This document shows, in pieces, positions 1 through 8,715 of a DNA stretch of 64,000 nucleotides. Numbering within the stretch: position 1 is the first letter of the stretch; every line of letters begins with the position of its first letter. Made by a program: the position numbers and the translations under genes. The notes beneath the pieces were generated by a model, which was not told the DNA's origin, did not search any database, and was given only the letters and a program-made list of their open reading frames with translations. The DNA comes from Bacillota bacterium (GTDB lineage: Bacteria > Bacillota > Clostridia > Oscillospirales > Acutalibacteraceae), in NCBI GenBank assembly GCA_023410445.1, contig JAEYPT010000007.1, forward strand, positions 62,001 to 126,000, written 5' to 3'.

Positions 1-252
1 CTTGTCAGCTGCCGGGCGCTTGGCCGCGGGCTCGACGATCTGATCGTACTGGGGGCCATCCGCGCGGCCGCCGATCGGCTGCGGTGCTCCCGCGTCCGGG
101 TTCTGTTCCAGAAAGGGGAACGGAATTTGCCCGCTGAAAAATTCGTGGAGCAGAATCTGAGGGAATGCCTGGAAGACGGCGCCGAATTTCGGTACCGACT
201 GCCTGAGGGACCGGCTGAAATTGAAATCCGTGAAGGAAAGGTTGAGAAATAG
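1..252 (+). CDS. FkbH-like protein, C-terminal end (partial)
   Basis: Frame 1 is open from the first base to a TAG at 250-252, giving the last 83 residues of a gene that starts before the window. The stretch SCRALGRGLDD, then a helix and FQKGERNLPAEKF, resembles the acetyltransferase-like C-terminal part of FkbH-family proteins. In that family an N-terminal HAD-like domain (not visible here) dephosphorylates 1,3-bisphosphoglycerate and loads a glyceryl unit onto an acyl carrier protein. The next gene, 1 bp downstream, is an acyl carrier protein, the expected partner, and this context carries much of the weight. The substrate is inferred. A plain GNAT-type enzyme is the main alternative. Confidence 0.6.
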   Translation, partial: LVSCRALGRGLDDLIVLGAIRAAADRLRCSRVRVLFQKGERNLPAEKFVEQNLRECLEDGAEFRYRLPEGPAEIEIREGKVEK

Positions 253-253
253 A

Positions 254-472
254 ATGGAAGAAAAGGTACGTGCCATTGTAGCCAAGGTTTTGGCGAAGGA
301 CGCCGCGGCACTGGAGAACGAAATGGACACTCCGGCATTGTGGGATTCCCTGCACCTCATTGAAATCATCCTCGCCGTAGAAGAGGAATTCGACATCACA
401 CTGGAGCCCGAGAAAATTGCGAAGGTCAAAACGCTCCGCGACCTCTGCGCTCTGGTTGCTGAGGAAGGCTGA
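254..472 (+). CDS. Acyl carrier protein
   Basis: A 72-residue acidic helical protein with the phosphopantetheine-attachment motif DSL (Ser32, in WDSLHLIEI) followed by a hydrophobic helix and EEEFDI, as in acyl carrier proteins. It is shorter than fatty-acid AcpP and has W before the DSL instead of GADSL, so it is probably a dedicated carrier for the neighbouring FkbH-like protein and not the fatty-acid-synthase ACP. The ATG at 254 is 1 bp after the upstream stop, with AAGGAAAG at 233-240 as a rather distant ribosome site; an in-frame TTG at 221 would add 11 residues. The next gene starts 5 bp downstream, so these genes are translated as one operon. Confidence 0.85.
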   Translation: MEEKVRAIVAKVLAKDAAALENEMDTPALWDSLHLIEIILAVEEEFDITLEPEKIAKVKTLRDLCALVAEEG

Positions 473-477
473 CGAAG

Positions 478-1461
478 ATGGACCATCGTATTTCTCTGGA
501 CGGCTATGCCTACCGGCTCCGTCCCATCCGGCTTTCGGACGCGGAATTCATTCTGCGGGTCCGTTTGGAAGACAAGGAGCGCAACCGCTTCATTCATGAG
601 ATTCCGAACGACGTTTCGGTTCAGGAGGAGTGGCTCCGGGCTTACCTTGAGCGGCCGGACGACTATTACTTTGTAATTGAAAACAAAATGACCGCACAGC
701 CGGAGGGCCTGATCGCCATTTACAATTTTGAGGGAAACGGCAGGGCCGAATGGGGACGCTGGGTGGTCCAAAAGGGGTCTTTCGCTTCCGTCGAAAGCGT
801 GAACCTGATTTACCGCGTCGCATTTGAAAAACTCGGCCTTGCGGAGCTGTGTTGCCGCACGATCCGCGACAATACGGCCGTGGTGTCCTTCCATGACTCC
901 ATCCGCGAAAAGACAAAAGGCATTCTGAAGGATTACTGCTCCATTGGGGACCAGTCGTTCGATGCCGTAGAGCAATATGCGGAGAAGGCCTATTTTTACG
1001 ACACCGTAAAACCCGATTTGGACCAGAAATCCTGCACGATTTTCCTTCGCAACCTGAGGGTCGAAACCGGGGGATTGCAGTTCCACCACATCGGCGTGGC
1101 GGCGAAGAATATCGGCAAGGAACTGGCGGCGTTCCGGATGCTCGGCTACCGGGAAGAGGGAGCCGTGTTTGAGGACAAAAGCCAGGGAATCCGCGGCCTG
1201 TTCCTCACCGCGAAGGGGCAGCCCCGCCTGGAACTGCTGGAAAATCTGGAGGGTAGCGACACCCTCACGCCGTTTATTGACGGCAGAGTCAAGATGTACC
1301 ACATGGGGTACTGCGTAAGCAATATCGAGCACGCTGTCGAGGTGCTGACCCGCTGCCGTGTGCCTATTGTTTCTCCGCTGAAGCAGTCCGTCTATTTTGG
1401 AAAGCGCATCTGTTTTTTAATGCTCCCCAATCTGTATATGATCGAGCTGATTGAAACCTGA
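478..1461 (+). CDS. GNAT acetyltransferase - VOC domain fusion protein
   Basis: A 327-residue two-domain protein. Residues about 5-170 read as a GNAT N-acyltransferase (YRLRPIRLSDAEFI at the start, AEWGRWVV, then the LIYRVAFEKLGLAELCCRTIRDN strand-helix region, split here as LIYRVAFEKLGL and AELCCRTIRDN). Residues about 200-327 read as a vicinal-oxygen-chelate domain of the glyoxalase/methylmalonyl-CoA epimerase type (LQFHHIGVAAKNIG, RLELLENLEG, YHMGYCVSNIEHAV, ending MIELIE). GNAT domains transfer acyl groups from CoA or carrier proteins. VOC domains bind a metal and act on small oxygenated substrates. Next to an ACP and dTDP-sugar genes, the likely job is to modify and transfer an acyl group to an amino sugar, but the reaction is inferred. 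Domain assignments are firmer than the function. Confidence 0.75.
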   Translation: MDHRISLDGYAYRLRPIRLSDAEFILRVRLEDKERNRFIHEIPNDVSVQEEWLRAYLERPDDYYFVIENKMTAQPEGLIAIYNFEGNGRAEWGRWVVQKGSFASVESVNLIYRVAFEKLGLAELCCRTIRDNTAVVSFHDSIREKTKGILKDYCSIGDQSFDAVEQYAEKAYFYDTVKPDLDQKSCTIFLRNLRVETGGLQFHHIGVAAKNIGKELAAFRMLGYREEGAVFEDKSQGIRGLFLTAKGQPRLELLENLEGSDTLTPFIDGRVKMYHMGYCVSNIEHAVEVLTRCRVPIVSPLKQSVYFGKRICFLMLPNLYMIELIET

Positions 1462-1508
1462 GTTTTTGAGCCGCGGAGGCGGAACGTGAAATATTGGAGT
1501 GATTGAAT

Positions 1509-2804
1509 TTGGAACGGATTACAAAAGTCGTTTTTTTCTTCCCTTGGACGGAAGTGAGCGGTGGCCCTTTTTTTCTGACTCGGCTGGCGGAGGATCTGGA
1601 AAAAACGGGAAAATATGAAGTCTATTATACGGATTATGAAAATTGTCTGTTTGAAAAGCTGGTCAAAAACCCCAATATTCACAAACTGGTTTATAAGGAC
1701 GAAAAAACCGGATTTAAAGTTTTCCCGGAGGAACCGGTCATTTTGGTGACGCCGATTTACTGGGCATGTTATGTTCCGATTATGCATCCGCGGTCTAGAA
1801 TCATGTTTTTTAACTGGCACAACTGCTGCATCCCGGTTCTTCGGGGTGACTGGCAGGTCAATGACACCGAGATGAACCAATTTCTGAAGATCGTGTATGA
1901 TTCCCAGTCGGTTTTTTTCTGCGATCTTACGCACTGGTCGTATCAGAACACGCCGAATCTGCGGTTCGAAAAGAAGTTTGTCCCCATCATCCTGCCCCCC
2001 AGAACAGGAGAAGCCGTAAAGGAACTTATCAATCCGGGGGAAATCAATATCGCCGTTCTGGGGCGCATCTGTCCGGATAAGGTTTACAGTGTGATTGACC
2101 TGATGCGGAACCTGGAAAAAACGTCGAATCAGATGAAGAAAAACGTCTTTATTATCGGCGACGGCCCGAATATGAAAGAGCTGAAAAAGCATAAGTGGAA
2201 GAACGGAGTCTATCCGATCTACTGCGGGACCGTTACGGGAAAAGACCTGGCAAAAATTCTGGAGAAGAAGGTCGACATCCTGTTCGCCATGGGGACCTCG
2301 GTTCTGGAGGGAGCCGCGCTTAAGTTGCCGTCGGTCATTATTCCGCATAATGTGGAAGATTTTAAATGCAACCGCTATGTGTATCTCTCCGACAGCAAGG
2401 GCTTTGCCCTCGGGTGGTTCGACACGCAGATGGAAAAGCTCAAACTGCAGTCGTTCCCCTTACAGAAAATCATCGATGATGTGTATGTGGGCGGGAAAAA
2501 GGCAAAAATCGGCGAAAACTGCTATCAATATTATCTGGAGAACCATACCTCGAATATTTCCTATTTCCAGAAAGCCCTGCAGGAGACGACGCTGACGTAC
2601 GAATGGTTTTTCGGTTTTGCCAAGGAACGGTTTCACCTGGTGCGCAAGCGCCGGAAGTTTGGAATCAGCGTAATCTGGGTGTGGACGAATTATAACCATT
2701 CGGAAATCCGTGTGTTGCTGTTCAAATATTTTAAGTTTTTAACCATTAAAAACGACGATCATTTTCCAGAGGTTTATCTGTTCGGAAAGTTCCGGCTGTT
2801 TTAG
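1509..2804 (+). CDS. GT-B glycosyltransferase (family 1/4-like)
   Basis: A 431-residue cytoplasmic protein with a GT-B pattern: an N-terminal Rossmann half with FFPWTEVSGGPFFLTRLAEDL (first part FFPWTEVSGG), a linker near residue 180, and a C-terminal half with INIAVLGRICPDK, VFIIGDGPNMKELK and TSVLEGAALKLPSVI, the usual nucleotide-sugar-binding layout of GT4-type enzymes. The gene has a TTG start; TTG 1509 lies 9 nt after GGAG at 1496-1499, whereas TTG 1503 is too close to it. Codons here are more AT-rich than in the flanking genes, as is common for glycosyltransferases in variable glycan clusters. Donor and acceptor sugars cannot be read from the sequence. Confidence 0.7.
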   Translation: MERITKVVFFFPWTEVSGGPFFLTRLAEDLEKTGKYEVYYTDYENCLFEKLVKNPNIHKLVYKDEKTGFKVFPEEPVILVTPIYWACYVPIMHPRSRIMFFNWHNCCIPVLRGDWQVNDTEMNQFLKIVYDSQSVFFCDLTHWSYQNTPNLRFEKKFVPIILPPRTGEAVKELINPGEINIAVLGRICPDKVYSVIDLMRNLEKTSNQMKKNVFIIGDGPNMKELKKHKWKNGVYPIYCGTVTGKDLAKILEKKVDILFAMGTSVLEGAALKLPSVIIPHNVEDFKCNRYVYLSDSKGFALGWFDTQMEKLKLQSFPLQKIIDDVYVGGKKAKIGENCYQYYLENHTSNISYFQKALQETTLTYEWFFGFAKERFHLVRKRRKFGISVIWVWTNYNHSEIRVLLFKYFKFLTIKNDDHFPEVYLFGKFRLF

Positions 2805-2839
2805 GGAAATGCCTCAATAAATTAACGGGGGAGTTCTGA

Positions 2840-3727
2840 ATGAAGGGAATTGTTCTGGCAGGCGGCGCGGGAACGCGTCTGTATCCACTGACGACCGTTA
2901 CAAGCAAGCAGCTTCTTCCCATCTATGACAAACCGATGATCTATTACCCGCTGAGCACCCTGATGCTGGCCGGCATTCGGGAAATCCTGATTATTTCGAC
3001 GCCGCTGGATACCCCGAGGTTCGCCGAGCTGCTCGGCAGCGGGGAACAGTTCGGCCTGCAGCTTTCGTATATGGTTCAGCCGTCCCCGGACGGGCTGGCA
3101 CAGGCGTTTCTGCTTGGTGAAAGCTTTATCGGCGACAGCTGCTGCGCCATGGTTCTGGGGGATAACATCTTTTACGGCGCGGGGTTCGGAGAAATTCTGC
3201 GGGAAGCCGTTGCCAACGCGGAAGAAAATCACCGCGCGACCGTTTTCGGCTACAGTGTAACCGACCCGGAGCGGTTCGGCGTCGTGGAATTCGACCAAAA
3301 CGGAAAAGCGCTAAGCATTGAGGAAAAGCCGGCGCATCCGAAGTCCAATTACGCGGTTACCGGGCTTTATTTCTATGACAACCGCGTGGTCGAAATGGCA
3401 AAAAAGGTTCGCCCAAGCGCGCGCGGTGAGCTGGAAATCACCACTCTGAATGCGATGTATCTGGAGCAGGGCCTGCTGGATGTGCAGAATTTGGGGCGCG
3501 GGTTCGCGTGGCTTGACACCGGCACGGTAGACAGCCTTGTGGAAGCGGCTATTTTTGTGCAGACCATTGAGAAACGCCAGGGCATCGGTATCTCCGCGCT
3601 GGAGGAAATCGCTTTTTACAACGGCTGGATTTCCGGGCAGAAGCTTTTGGAGAGCGCGGAACGGTATGGGAAAAGCCCGTACGGCGAACGGCTGAAACGG
3701 GTTGTGGCTTCACAGACGAAAAACTGA
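2840..3727 (+). CDS. rfbA: Glucose-1-phosphate thymidylyltransferase
   Basis: A full-length (295 aa) RmlA/RfbA enzyme making dTDP-glucose from glucose-1-phosphate and dTTP, the entry step to dTDP-6-deoxy sugars. The nucleotide-binding signature [11 protein letters not shown] is at residues 8-18, followed by [41 protein letters not shown] and AWLDTGT, all typical of the family. The start is well placed behind GGGGGAG (2828-2834). The dehydratase rfbB follows 16 bp later, so the two steps are co-transcribed. This is one of the most certain calls in the window. Confidence 0.96.
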   Translation: MKGIVLAGGAGTRLYPLTTVTSKQLLPIYDKPMIYYPLSTLMLAGIREILIISTPLDTPRFAELLGSGEQFGLQLSYMVQPSPDGLAQAFLLGESFIGDSCCAMVLGDNIFYGAGFGEILREAVANAEENHRATVFGYSVTDPERFGVVEFDQNGKALSIEEKPAHPKSNYAVTGLYFYDNRVVEMAKKVRPSARGELEITTLNAMYLEQGLLDVQNLGRGFAWLDTGTVDSLVEAAIFVQTIEKRQGIGISALEEIAFYNGWISGQKLLESAERYGKSPYGERLKRVVASQTKN

Positions 3728-3743
3728 CAAGGGGGAATACGGA

Positions 3744-4820
3744 ATGAGCAAGCGCTATTTGGTTACCGGCGGCGCCGGGTTCATCGGCTCCAACTTCGTT
3801 CATTATCTTTTGGGGCAGCACGACGATATTCTGCTGGTTAATCTGGATAAACTGACCTATGCGGGGAATCTGGAAAACCTGAAAGGCATTGAGGGCGACA
3901 GCCGCTATGTCTTTGTGCAGGGCGACATCTGCGATGGGAAGCTGATCGCGGATCTGTTTGAAAAATACCGGTTTGACTGCGTCATTAATTTCGCGGCGGA
4001 AAGTCATGTGGACCGGAGTATTTCCAACCCCGGAATTTTTGTTGAGAGCAATGTTGGCGGAACCGTCAACCTACTCCAGTGTGCCAAGAATGCGTGGTAC
4101 AGCGAAGGGCAGTGGATGCCGGGGAAAAAATACCTTCAGGTTTCAACCGACGAGGTATATGGGTCTTTGGGTGAGGAAGGCTATTTTTCGGAAACAAGCC
4201 CGATCGCCCCGCATAGCCCGTATTCCGCCAGTAAGGCCAGTGCCGATATGTTCGTGCTCGCCTATCATTCCACTTACGGTATGCCGGTCAACATCACCCG
4301 ATGCTCGAACAATTACGGCCCCTATCAGTTCCCGGAAAAGCTGATCCCGCTGATTATCTACAACGCGAAAAACCACAAAAAACTTCCGATTTACGGCGAC
4401 GGCATGAACGTGCGCGACTGGCTGTTTGTTGAGGATCACTGCAAGGCAATCGATCTGGTTGCCGAACAGGGCCGTGAGGGCGAAGTTTACAACGTCGGCG
4501 GTCACAATGAACGGACCAATATCTTCATTGTGAAGACGATTATTCAGGAACTGCACGCGAAATACGACGCCGGAATCGGAGAAGACTTGATCGAATACGT
4601 AACCGACCGCCCCGGTCATGACCGACGCTACGGGATTGATCCGACCAAAATCCGGGAGGAGCTGGGCTGGTCTCCGGAAACGGCGTTTGAGAACGGCATT
4701 GTGAAAACCATCGACTGGTATATGGAAAACAGAGAATGGGTGGACCACGTCACCTCCGGAACTTATCAGAAATACTATGCCGATATGTATCAGGGCGGCG
4801 TCGAAAGATTGGGAAAATAA
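3744..4820 (+). CDS. rfbB: dTDP-glucose 4,6-dehydratase
   Basis: A 358-residue extended short-chain dehydrogenase. It has the NAD-binding motif TGGAGFIGS near the N terminus, SHVDRSI, STDEVYGSLGE with the catalytic Thr-Asp-Glu, and the YxxxK pair in SPYSASKASAD, followed by NNYGPYQFPEKLIP and RDWLFVEDHC. It turns dTDP-glucose into dTDP-4-keto-6-deoxyglucose. ATG 3744 follows GGGGGAA with proper spacing; the longer reading from 3702 would overlap the end of rfbA and lacks a ribosome site. The following gene encodes a likely 3,4-ketoisomerase that would use its product. Confidence 0.96.
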   Translation: MSKRYLVTGGAGFIGSNFVHYLLGQHDDILLVNLDKLTYAGNLENLKGIEGDSRYVFVQGDICDGKLIADLFEKYRFDCVINFAAESHVDRSISNPGIFVESNVGGTVNLLQCAKNAWYSEGQWMPGKKYLQVSTDEVYGSLGEEGYFSETSPIAPHSPYSASKASADMFVLAYHSTYGMPVNITRCSNNYGPYQFPEKLIPLIIYNAKNHKKLPIYGDGMNVRDWLFVEDHCKAIDLVAEQGREGEVYNVGGHNERTNIFIVKTIIQELHAKYDAGIGEDLIEYVTDRPGHDRRYGIDPTKIREELGWSPETAFENGIVKTIDWYMENREWVDHVTSGTYQKYYADMYQGGVERLGK

Positions 4821-4846
4821 ATTCCCATGGAAAGCGGAGGCGGAAA

Positions 4847-5260
4847 ATGATCCAGGAAATCAAGACAAGACACAACCCCGGTCAGCCGGGGGCATTGTCC
4901 TTTTTTGAAGCGGGGCGGGATGTCGATTTCGCGATCAAGCGTGTTTATTACATCACCGGTGTTCCGGAGGGGACCGTACGGGGCGGGCATGCGCACAAAG
5001 CGCTGAAACAGCTGCTGTTCTGCCCGTTCGGAAAAATTGAAGTTACAATGGATAACGGCACCGAAAAAAGCGTATTTGTATTGGATGATCCCTCCAAAGG
5101 TCTCGTTGTTGATCCGCTGTATTGGCACACCATGCGCTGGCTGGAGGATAACTCCGTTCTCTGTGTAGCAGCGTCCGGGTATTATGACGAAAGCGATTAT
5201 CTCCGTGACTACAACGAGTTTCTTCTTTATCTTCAGCAACAGTCGAAAAACGAAACCTGA
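4847..5260 (+). CDS. dTDP-4-keto-6-deoxyglucose 3,4-ketoisomerase-like cupin (FdtA/QdtA type)
   Basis: A 137-residue cupin of the WxcM/FdtA family. It has VRGGHAHKALKQLLFCPFG, written here as VRGGHAHKALKQ and LLFCPFG, with the conserved histidines of the active site, VLDDPSKGLVVDPLYWHTM (part: LVVDPLYWHTM) and YYDESDYLRDYNEFL at the C terminus. FdtA and QdtA shift the keto group of dTDP-4-keto-6-deoxyglucose from C4 to C3 ahead of a PLP aminotransferase that makes 3-amino-3,6-dideoxy sugars. No aminotransferase lies downstream in this cluster; it may lie before the window. ATG 4847 follows GCGGAGG (4834-4840). FdtA and QdtA (different C4 stereochemistry) cannot be told apart from sequence reading alone. 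Confidence 0.82.
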   Translation: MIQEIKTRHNPGQPGALSFFEAGRDVDFAIKRVYYITGVPEGTVRGGHAHKALKQLLFCPFGKIEVTMDNGTEKSVFVLDDPSKGLVVDPLYWHTMRWLEDNSVLCVAASGYYDESDYLRDYNEFLLYLQQQSKNET

Positions 5261-5302
5261 CGCGGCGATTCAGGGTTTTCGGCGCATCGGAAAGTGACAG
5301 GA

Positions 5303-6829
5303 ATGTATAAATACAACAGAGTAATTTTGCACGGAAAATGTGTCGGGGAAGCCATCACGCAGTTGAGGGCTTCCGCCGATTTTTACTACAGACCGGTGGA
5401 CTTCGCCGCAGATGACGATGGAAACGATCCGGCAGCGGAAAAAGAGAGCACGAAATCTTCTAAAATCTGCTGTATTAAAAAGCACAAAGCGGCGTTCCTG
5501 ATAGCGACCTGTCAACTGGAGGTTGTCGGGTATAACGTTGGGGAAAAAGAAATGAACCCGGAAAGCAGGCATATCGTTCCGCCGCGGCTCAAGCGGGAAA
5601 GAAGAAAAATCATCCGGGAAAAGCTCAAGAACCGTGTCCCGGTCAACGTTCTTTTTCTGATGACGCGCATCAGCACGTGGTCCTGGGACGGATTATACCG
5701 AAGGTTCAGCGAGGACGAACGGTTTAACCCGACCATCTGTGTGATTCCCTGGGTGCATGACGGTTACGACGAGATGTGTTGTTACATGGATCAGGCCTAT
5801 CTGGCGTTAACGGACAAAGGCTACCATGTTCTCAGAGCCTATGATGTCAATGTCAAAGAATACTTTGACCTCAAACAGCTGGAACCGGATTTGATCTTTC
5901 ATGAAATCGCGTGGTACAGGCATGTCGACCCGGATTATTACATTGCCAATTTCGACGGCGCGCTGAACTATCTGATCGATTACGGGGCCTCAGGCGCGTT
6001 TAATCCCGACGGGCATTGCAATCTGGGTGGGCACCATATGGCCGATCAGGTTTTTCTGCCTTCGCAGACCGAGCTGAGCTTCTACCGGCGCTTTTCGGAT
6101 ACAGGCGGGAAAAACGGCGTTTTCCTCGGGTACCCGAAGCTTGATGCGCTGTTTGACCCTTCGTACCAGCCGAAAACCAGTTGGCGGGAGCAGAAAACCG
6201 AAAAGAAAAAGGTGATCTGGGCACCGCATTTCCTGTTTTTTGCGGATGATCTGTACCGAACGAGCACCTTTGTACAGCTATATGAAATCATGTTGGAAAT
6301 CGCGGAAAAGTATCAGGATTCCATCCAGTTTGCCTTTAAGCCACATCCCATGCTGAAAAATGCGTTGTACGAGCAGCGCTTCGGCGAGGACGAGCCTTGG
6401 GGAAAGGAAAAAACCGAGGAGTATTATTCCCAGTGGTCGAACTTACCGAACTGCCAGTATGAAGACGGTGAGTTTATCGATTTATTCCTTACCTCCGACG
6501 CGATGATTTTCGATAGCATTTCTTTCATGAGTGAGTATGCGTGTACGGGAAAGCCGGGCCTTTTTACCATAGCCCCCACCAGCTGCCTGGAGTTTGACGA
6601 TTTCGGCGCTCAGGCTTTTGAAACCCTGTACAAATGCAGCGCGGTAAAAAAGGAAATCGAAGATTTTCTGGAAAATATCGTGCTCGCGGGAAAAGATCCA
6701 ATGAAAAAGGAACGGCAGAACTTTGTACGAAAAAACATGCAGCCTCCGGGTGGAAGACTTGCCTCTGAGAATATCTATCGCTATGTAATCGAAGATATGA
6801 CCCGGGAGATTCCTGATGCCGGCTGTTAA
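5303..6829 (+). CDS. CDP-glycerol glycerophosphotransferase-like protein
   Basis: A 508-residue protein. The C-terminal half (about residues 270-500) has the TagF-like pattern: KKVIWAPHFLFF, QFAFKPHPML, and LTSDAMIFDSISFMSEYACTG, quoted in part as TSDAMIFDSISFM, followed by GKPGLF. These correspond to the catalytic His-containing motifs of teichoic acid polymerases and related capsule enzymes. The N-terminal 110 residues do not look familiar; residues 115-250 (VNVLFLMTRISTWSWDGLYRRF) look like a second Rossmann-type half. A CDP-glycerol-type cytidylyltransferase gene occurs two genes downstream, which fits a glycerol-phosphate or related donor. ATG 5303 sits 8 nt after GGAAAG; GTG 5294 is the alternative. 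The exact donor is inferred. Confidence 0.65.
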   Translation: MYKYNRVILHGKCVGEAITQLRASADFYYRPVDFAADDDGNDPAAEKESTKSSKICCIKKHKAAFLIATCQLEVVGYNVGEKEMNPESRHIVPPRLKRERRKIIREKLKNRVPVNVLFLMTRISTWSWDGLYRRFSEDERFNPTICVIPWVHDGYDEMCCYMDQAYLALTDKGYHVLRAYDVNVKEYFDLKQLEPDLIFHEIAWYRHVDPDYYIANFDGALNYLIDYGASGAFNPDGHCNLGGHHMADQVFLPSQTELSFYRRFSDTGGKNGVFLGYPKLDALFDPSYQPKTSWREQKTEKKKVIWAPHFLFFADDLYRTSTFVQLYEIMLEIAEKYQDSIQFAFKPHPMLKNALYEQRFGEDEPWGKEKTEEYYSQWSNLPNCQYEDGEFIDLFLTSDAMIFDSISFMSEYACTGKPGLFTIAPTSCLEFDDFGAQAFETLYKCSAVKKEIEDFLENIVLAGKDPMKKERQNFVRKNMQPPGGRLASENIYRYVIEDMTREIPDAGC

Positions 6830-6885
6830 AGCGGTCCGGCTGATATTCTTAAACCATGGTGAAAAAAGCGGGAGTTGACGAAATC

Positions 6886-8715
6886 GTGTGCGCAATAGCT
6901 GGTATTTTTTCAATAAACGGACTTCGGGATCTTCCCGTCCGGATCGGCCGCATGTGCCAGTCCATGGGTCACAGGGGACCGGATGCTGTCGGGACGTCCG
7001 TATTTGCCGGAAACGCCGCGCTCGGCCACTGCCGGCTTTCCATCATCGACCTGCAGAACCTTTCCAATCAGCCCATGTGCAGCAGCACCGGAAGATATTA
7101 CCTTGCTTTCAACGGCGAGATTGTAAACTACCGGGAAATCCGGAAGATGGTTCCGTATCCGTACCGGACGAACTCCGACACCGAGGTGATTCTCGCGGCG
7201 GTGCAGGAAAAGGGATTGGACTGGTTCCTCGAAAACGCGGAAGGGATGTATGCGTTCCTTCTCTATGATACCGTTGCAAAGGATATTTTTCTTGTTCGGG
7301 ACCGCTCTGGCATTAAACCGCTTTATTACACAGTAACCCCCGACGGCGAGCTGATTGCTGCTTCGGAGATCAAGGGGATTCTCAGCAGTGGACTGGTGGA
7401 AGCAAAATGGAATCCTAGTGCGGCCGACGACTACCTGGCCTGCCGGTATGTGCGTGAGCCGAACACTTTTTTTCAAGGGATTTATCAGGTTCCGCATGCG
7501 GCCTACCTCCGGTTTGACGCAGAGCTGAAACAGGAAACCTGTTTCTATTACAGTCTTCCTGCGATGGATTTTTCCACGCGGTACGACGAGCGGGAGATTG
7601 CTTCCGAACTGACCGCCCTTCTGGAACAGACAACGCGGAAATGGATCACAGCCGACGTGAAGGTTGGGTCTTACTTAAGCGGAGGGGTCGATTCCAGTCT
7701 GCTCACAGCGATTCTGTCCGGTTTTATCCCGGATGTTCATACGTATACCATTGGTTTCCCTGATGACGACGCGAATGAATTTCCCTACGCACAGCTTGTG
7801 GCAGACCGGTACGGCACGGATCACAAAGCCGTCTGTGTGGAAATGAAGGATTACCTGAGTCACTGGGACGAACTGATTGCCGCCAAAGACGCGCCGCTCG
7901 GCGTCCCGAATGAAATCCTTTTGTCGATCATGACGGCGGAACTCAGCCGAGATATTACGGTTGTCCTTTCCGGCGAAGGCGCGGACGAGCTTTTCGGCGG
8001 ATACGGGCGAATTTTCCGCAGCGCGTTCGATTTTCGAAACGCCGGTGAGACACAATCTTTTTATGATTTTTTCATTCGCAAATACGAATATGTACCAAGA
8101 GAATTCCGGGACAAATACCTGTCTTCCGACCCGGATATCCGTGAAAATCGAATTCGGTTCGACCAAAAAATCAGAGAAGAGTTCTCTGGATTCTCCAATG
8201 AGGAGAATATTTTCCGCTTTTTCCAGAACTATCATATTCAGGGCCTGCTGCAGCGGCTGGATAGCTGCACCATGCGTTCAAGCGTAGAAGGCAGACCGCC
8301 GTTTCTGGACCATAAGCTGATTGACTTCGTCTATTCGGAAATTCCCTATGAACTCAAGCTGAAATGGAACAGCGCGGAAGCAGAGGCCTCCGCACGGCAG
8401 TCCCGTGCGGAGGAATACAGCGAGAAGGCCGATACCCCCAAGTACATTTTGAAAAAGTCGGCGGAGGCGTTTCTGCCGGAGCAACTCGTTTATCGGAAGA
8501 AGGTCGGCTTTCCCATTCCGCTGAACCGCTATTTTGTCTCGCTTGAGGACTATGGGGAAAAATTGCTGCGGGAAAGCGAAACATTTTCAGCCGGTCCCTG
8601 CACTGACCTTATTTCCGACCTGAAACAGCTTCGCCTCCCGGCACAATCTCTCTGGATGCTGATCAACATTGAAAAATTCCGGAAAATGTATTTTGAAAAA
8701 AGCTGGAGATATTAA
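6886..8715 (+). CDS. asnB: Asparagine synthase (glutamine-hydrolysing) family protein
   Basis: A 609-residue class II glutamine amidotransferase. The protein begins (M)CAIAGIF, and only the GTG at 6886 leaves the nucleophilic cysteine at position 2, exposed after Met removal; GGGAG at 6870-6874 supports it. The N-terminal domain shows GHRGPDA, LGHCRLSIIDL, FNGEIVNYREI and SDTEVIL. The C-terminal ATP pyrophosphatase domain shows YLSGGVDSSLL and LSGEGADELFGGY. AsnB makes asparagine from aspartate, but homologues inside polysaccharide clusters often amidate sugar acids or other glycan carboxylates. With glycosyltransferase and CDP-glycerol genes around it, such a modification role is a plausible alternative. 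Confidence 0.9.
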   Translation: MCAIAGIFSINGLRDLPVRIGRMCQSMGHRGPDAVGTSVFAGNAALGHCRLSIIDLQNLSNQPMCSSTGRYYLAFNGEIVNYREIRKMVPYPYRTNSDTEVILAAVQEKGLDWFLENAEGMYAFLLYDTVAKDIFLVRDRSGIKPLYYTVTPDGELIAASEIKGILSSGLVEAKWNPSAADDYLACRYVREPNTFFQGIYQVPHAAYLRFDAELKQETCFYYSLPAMDFSTRYDEREIASELTALLEQTTRKWITADVKVGSYLSGGVDSSLLTAILSGFIPDVHTYTIGFPDDDANEFPYAQLVADRYGTDHKAVCVEMKDYLSHWDELIAAKDAPLGVPNEILLSIMTAELSRDITVVLSGEGADELFGGYGRIFRSAFDFRNAGETQSFYDFFIRKYEYVPREFRDKYLSSDPDIRENRIRFDQKIREEFSGFSNEENIFRFFQNYHIQGLLQRLDSCTMRSSVEGRPPFLDHKLIDFVYSEIPYELKLKWNSAEAEASARQSRAEEYSEKADTPKYILKKSAEAFLPEQLVYRKKVGFPIPLNRYFVSLEDYGEKLLRESETFSAGPCTDLISDLKQLRLPAQSLWMLINIEKFRKMYFEKSWRY

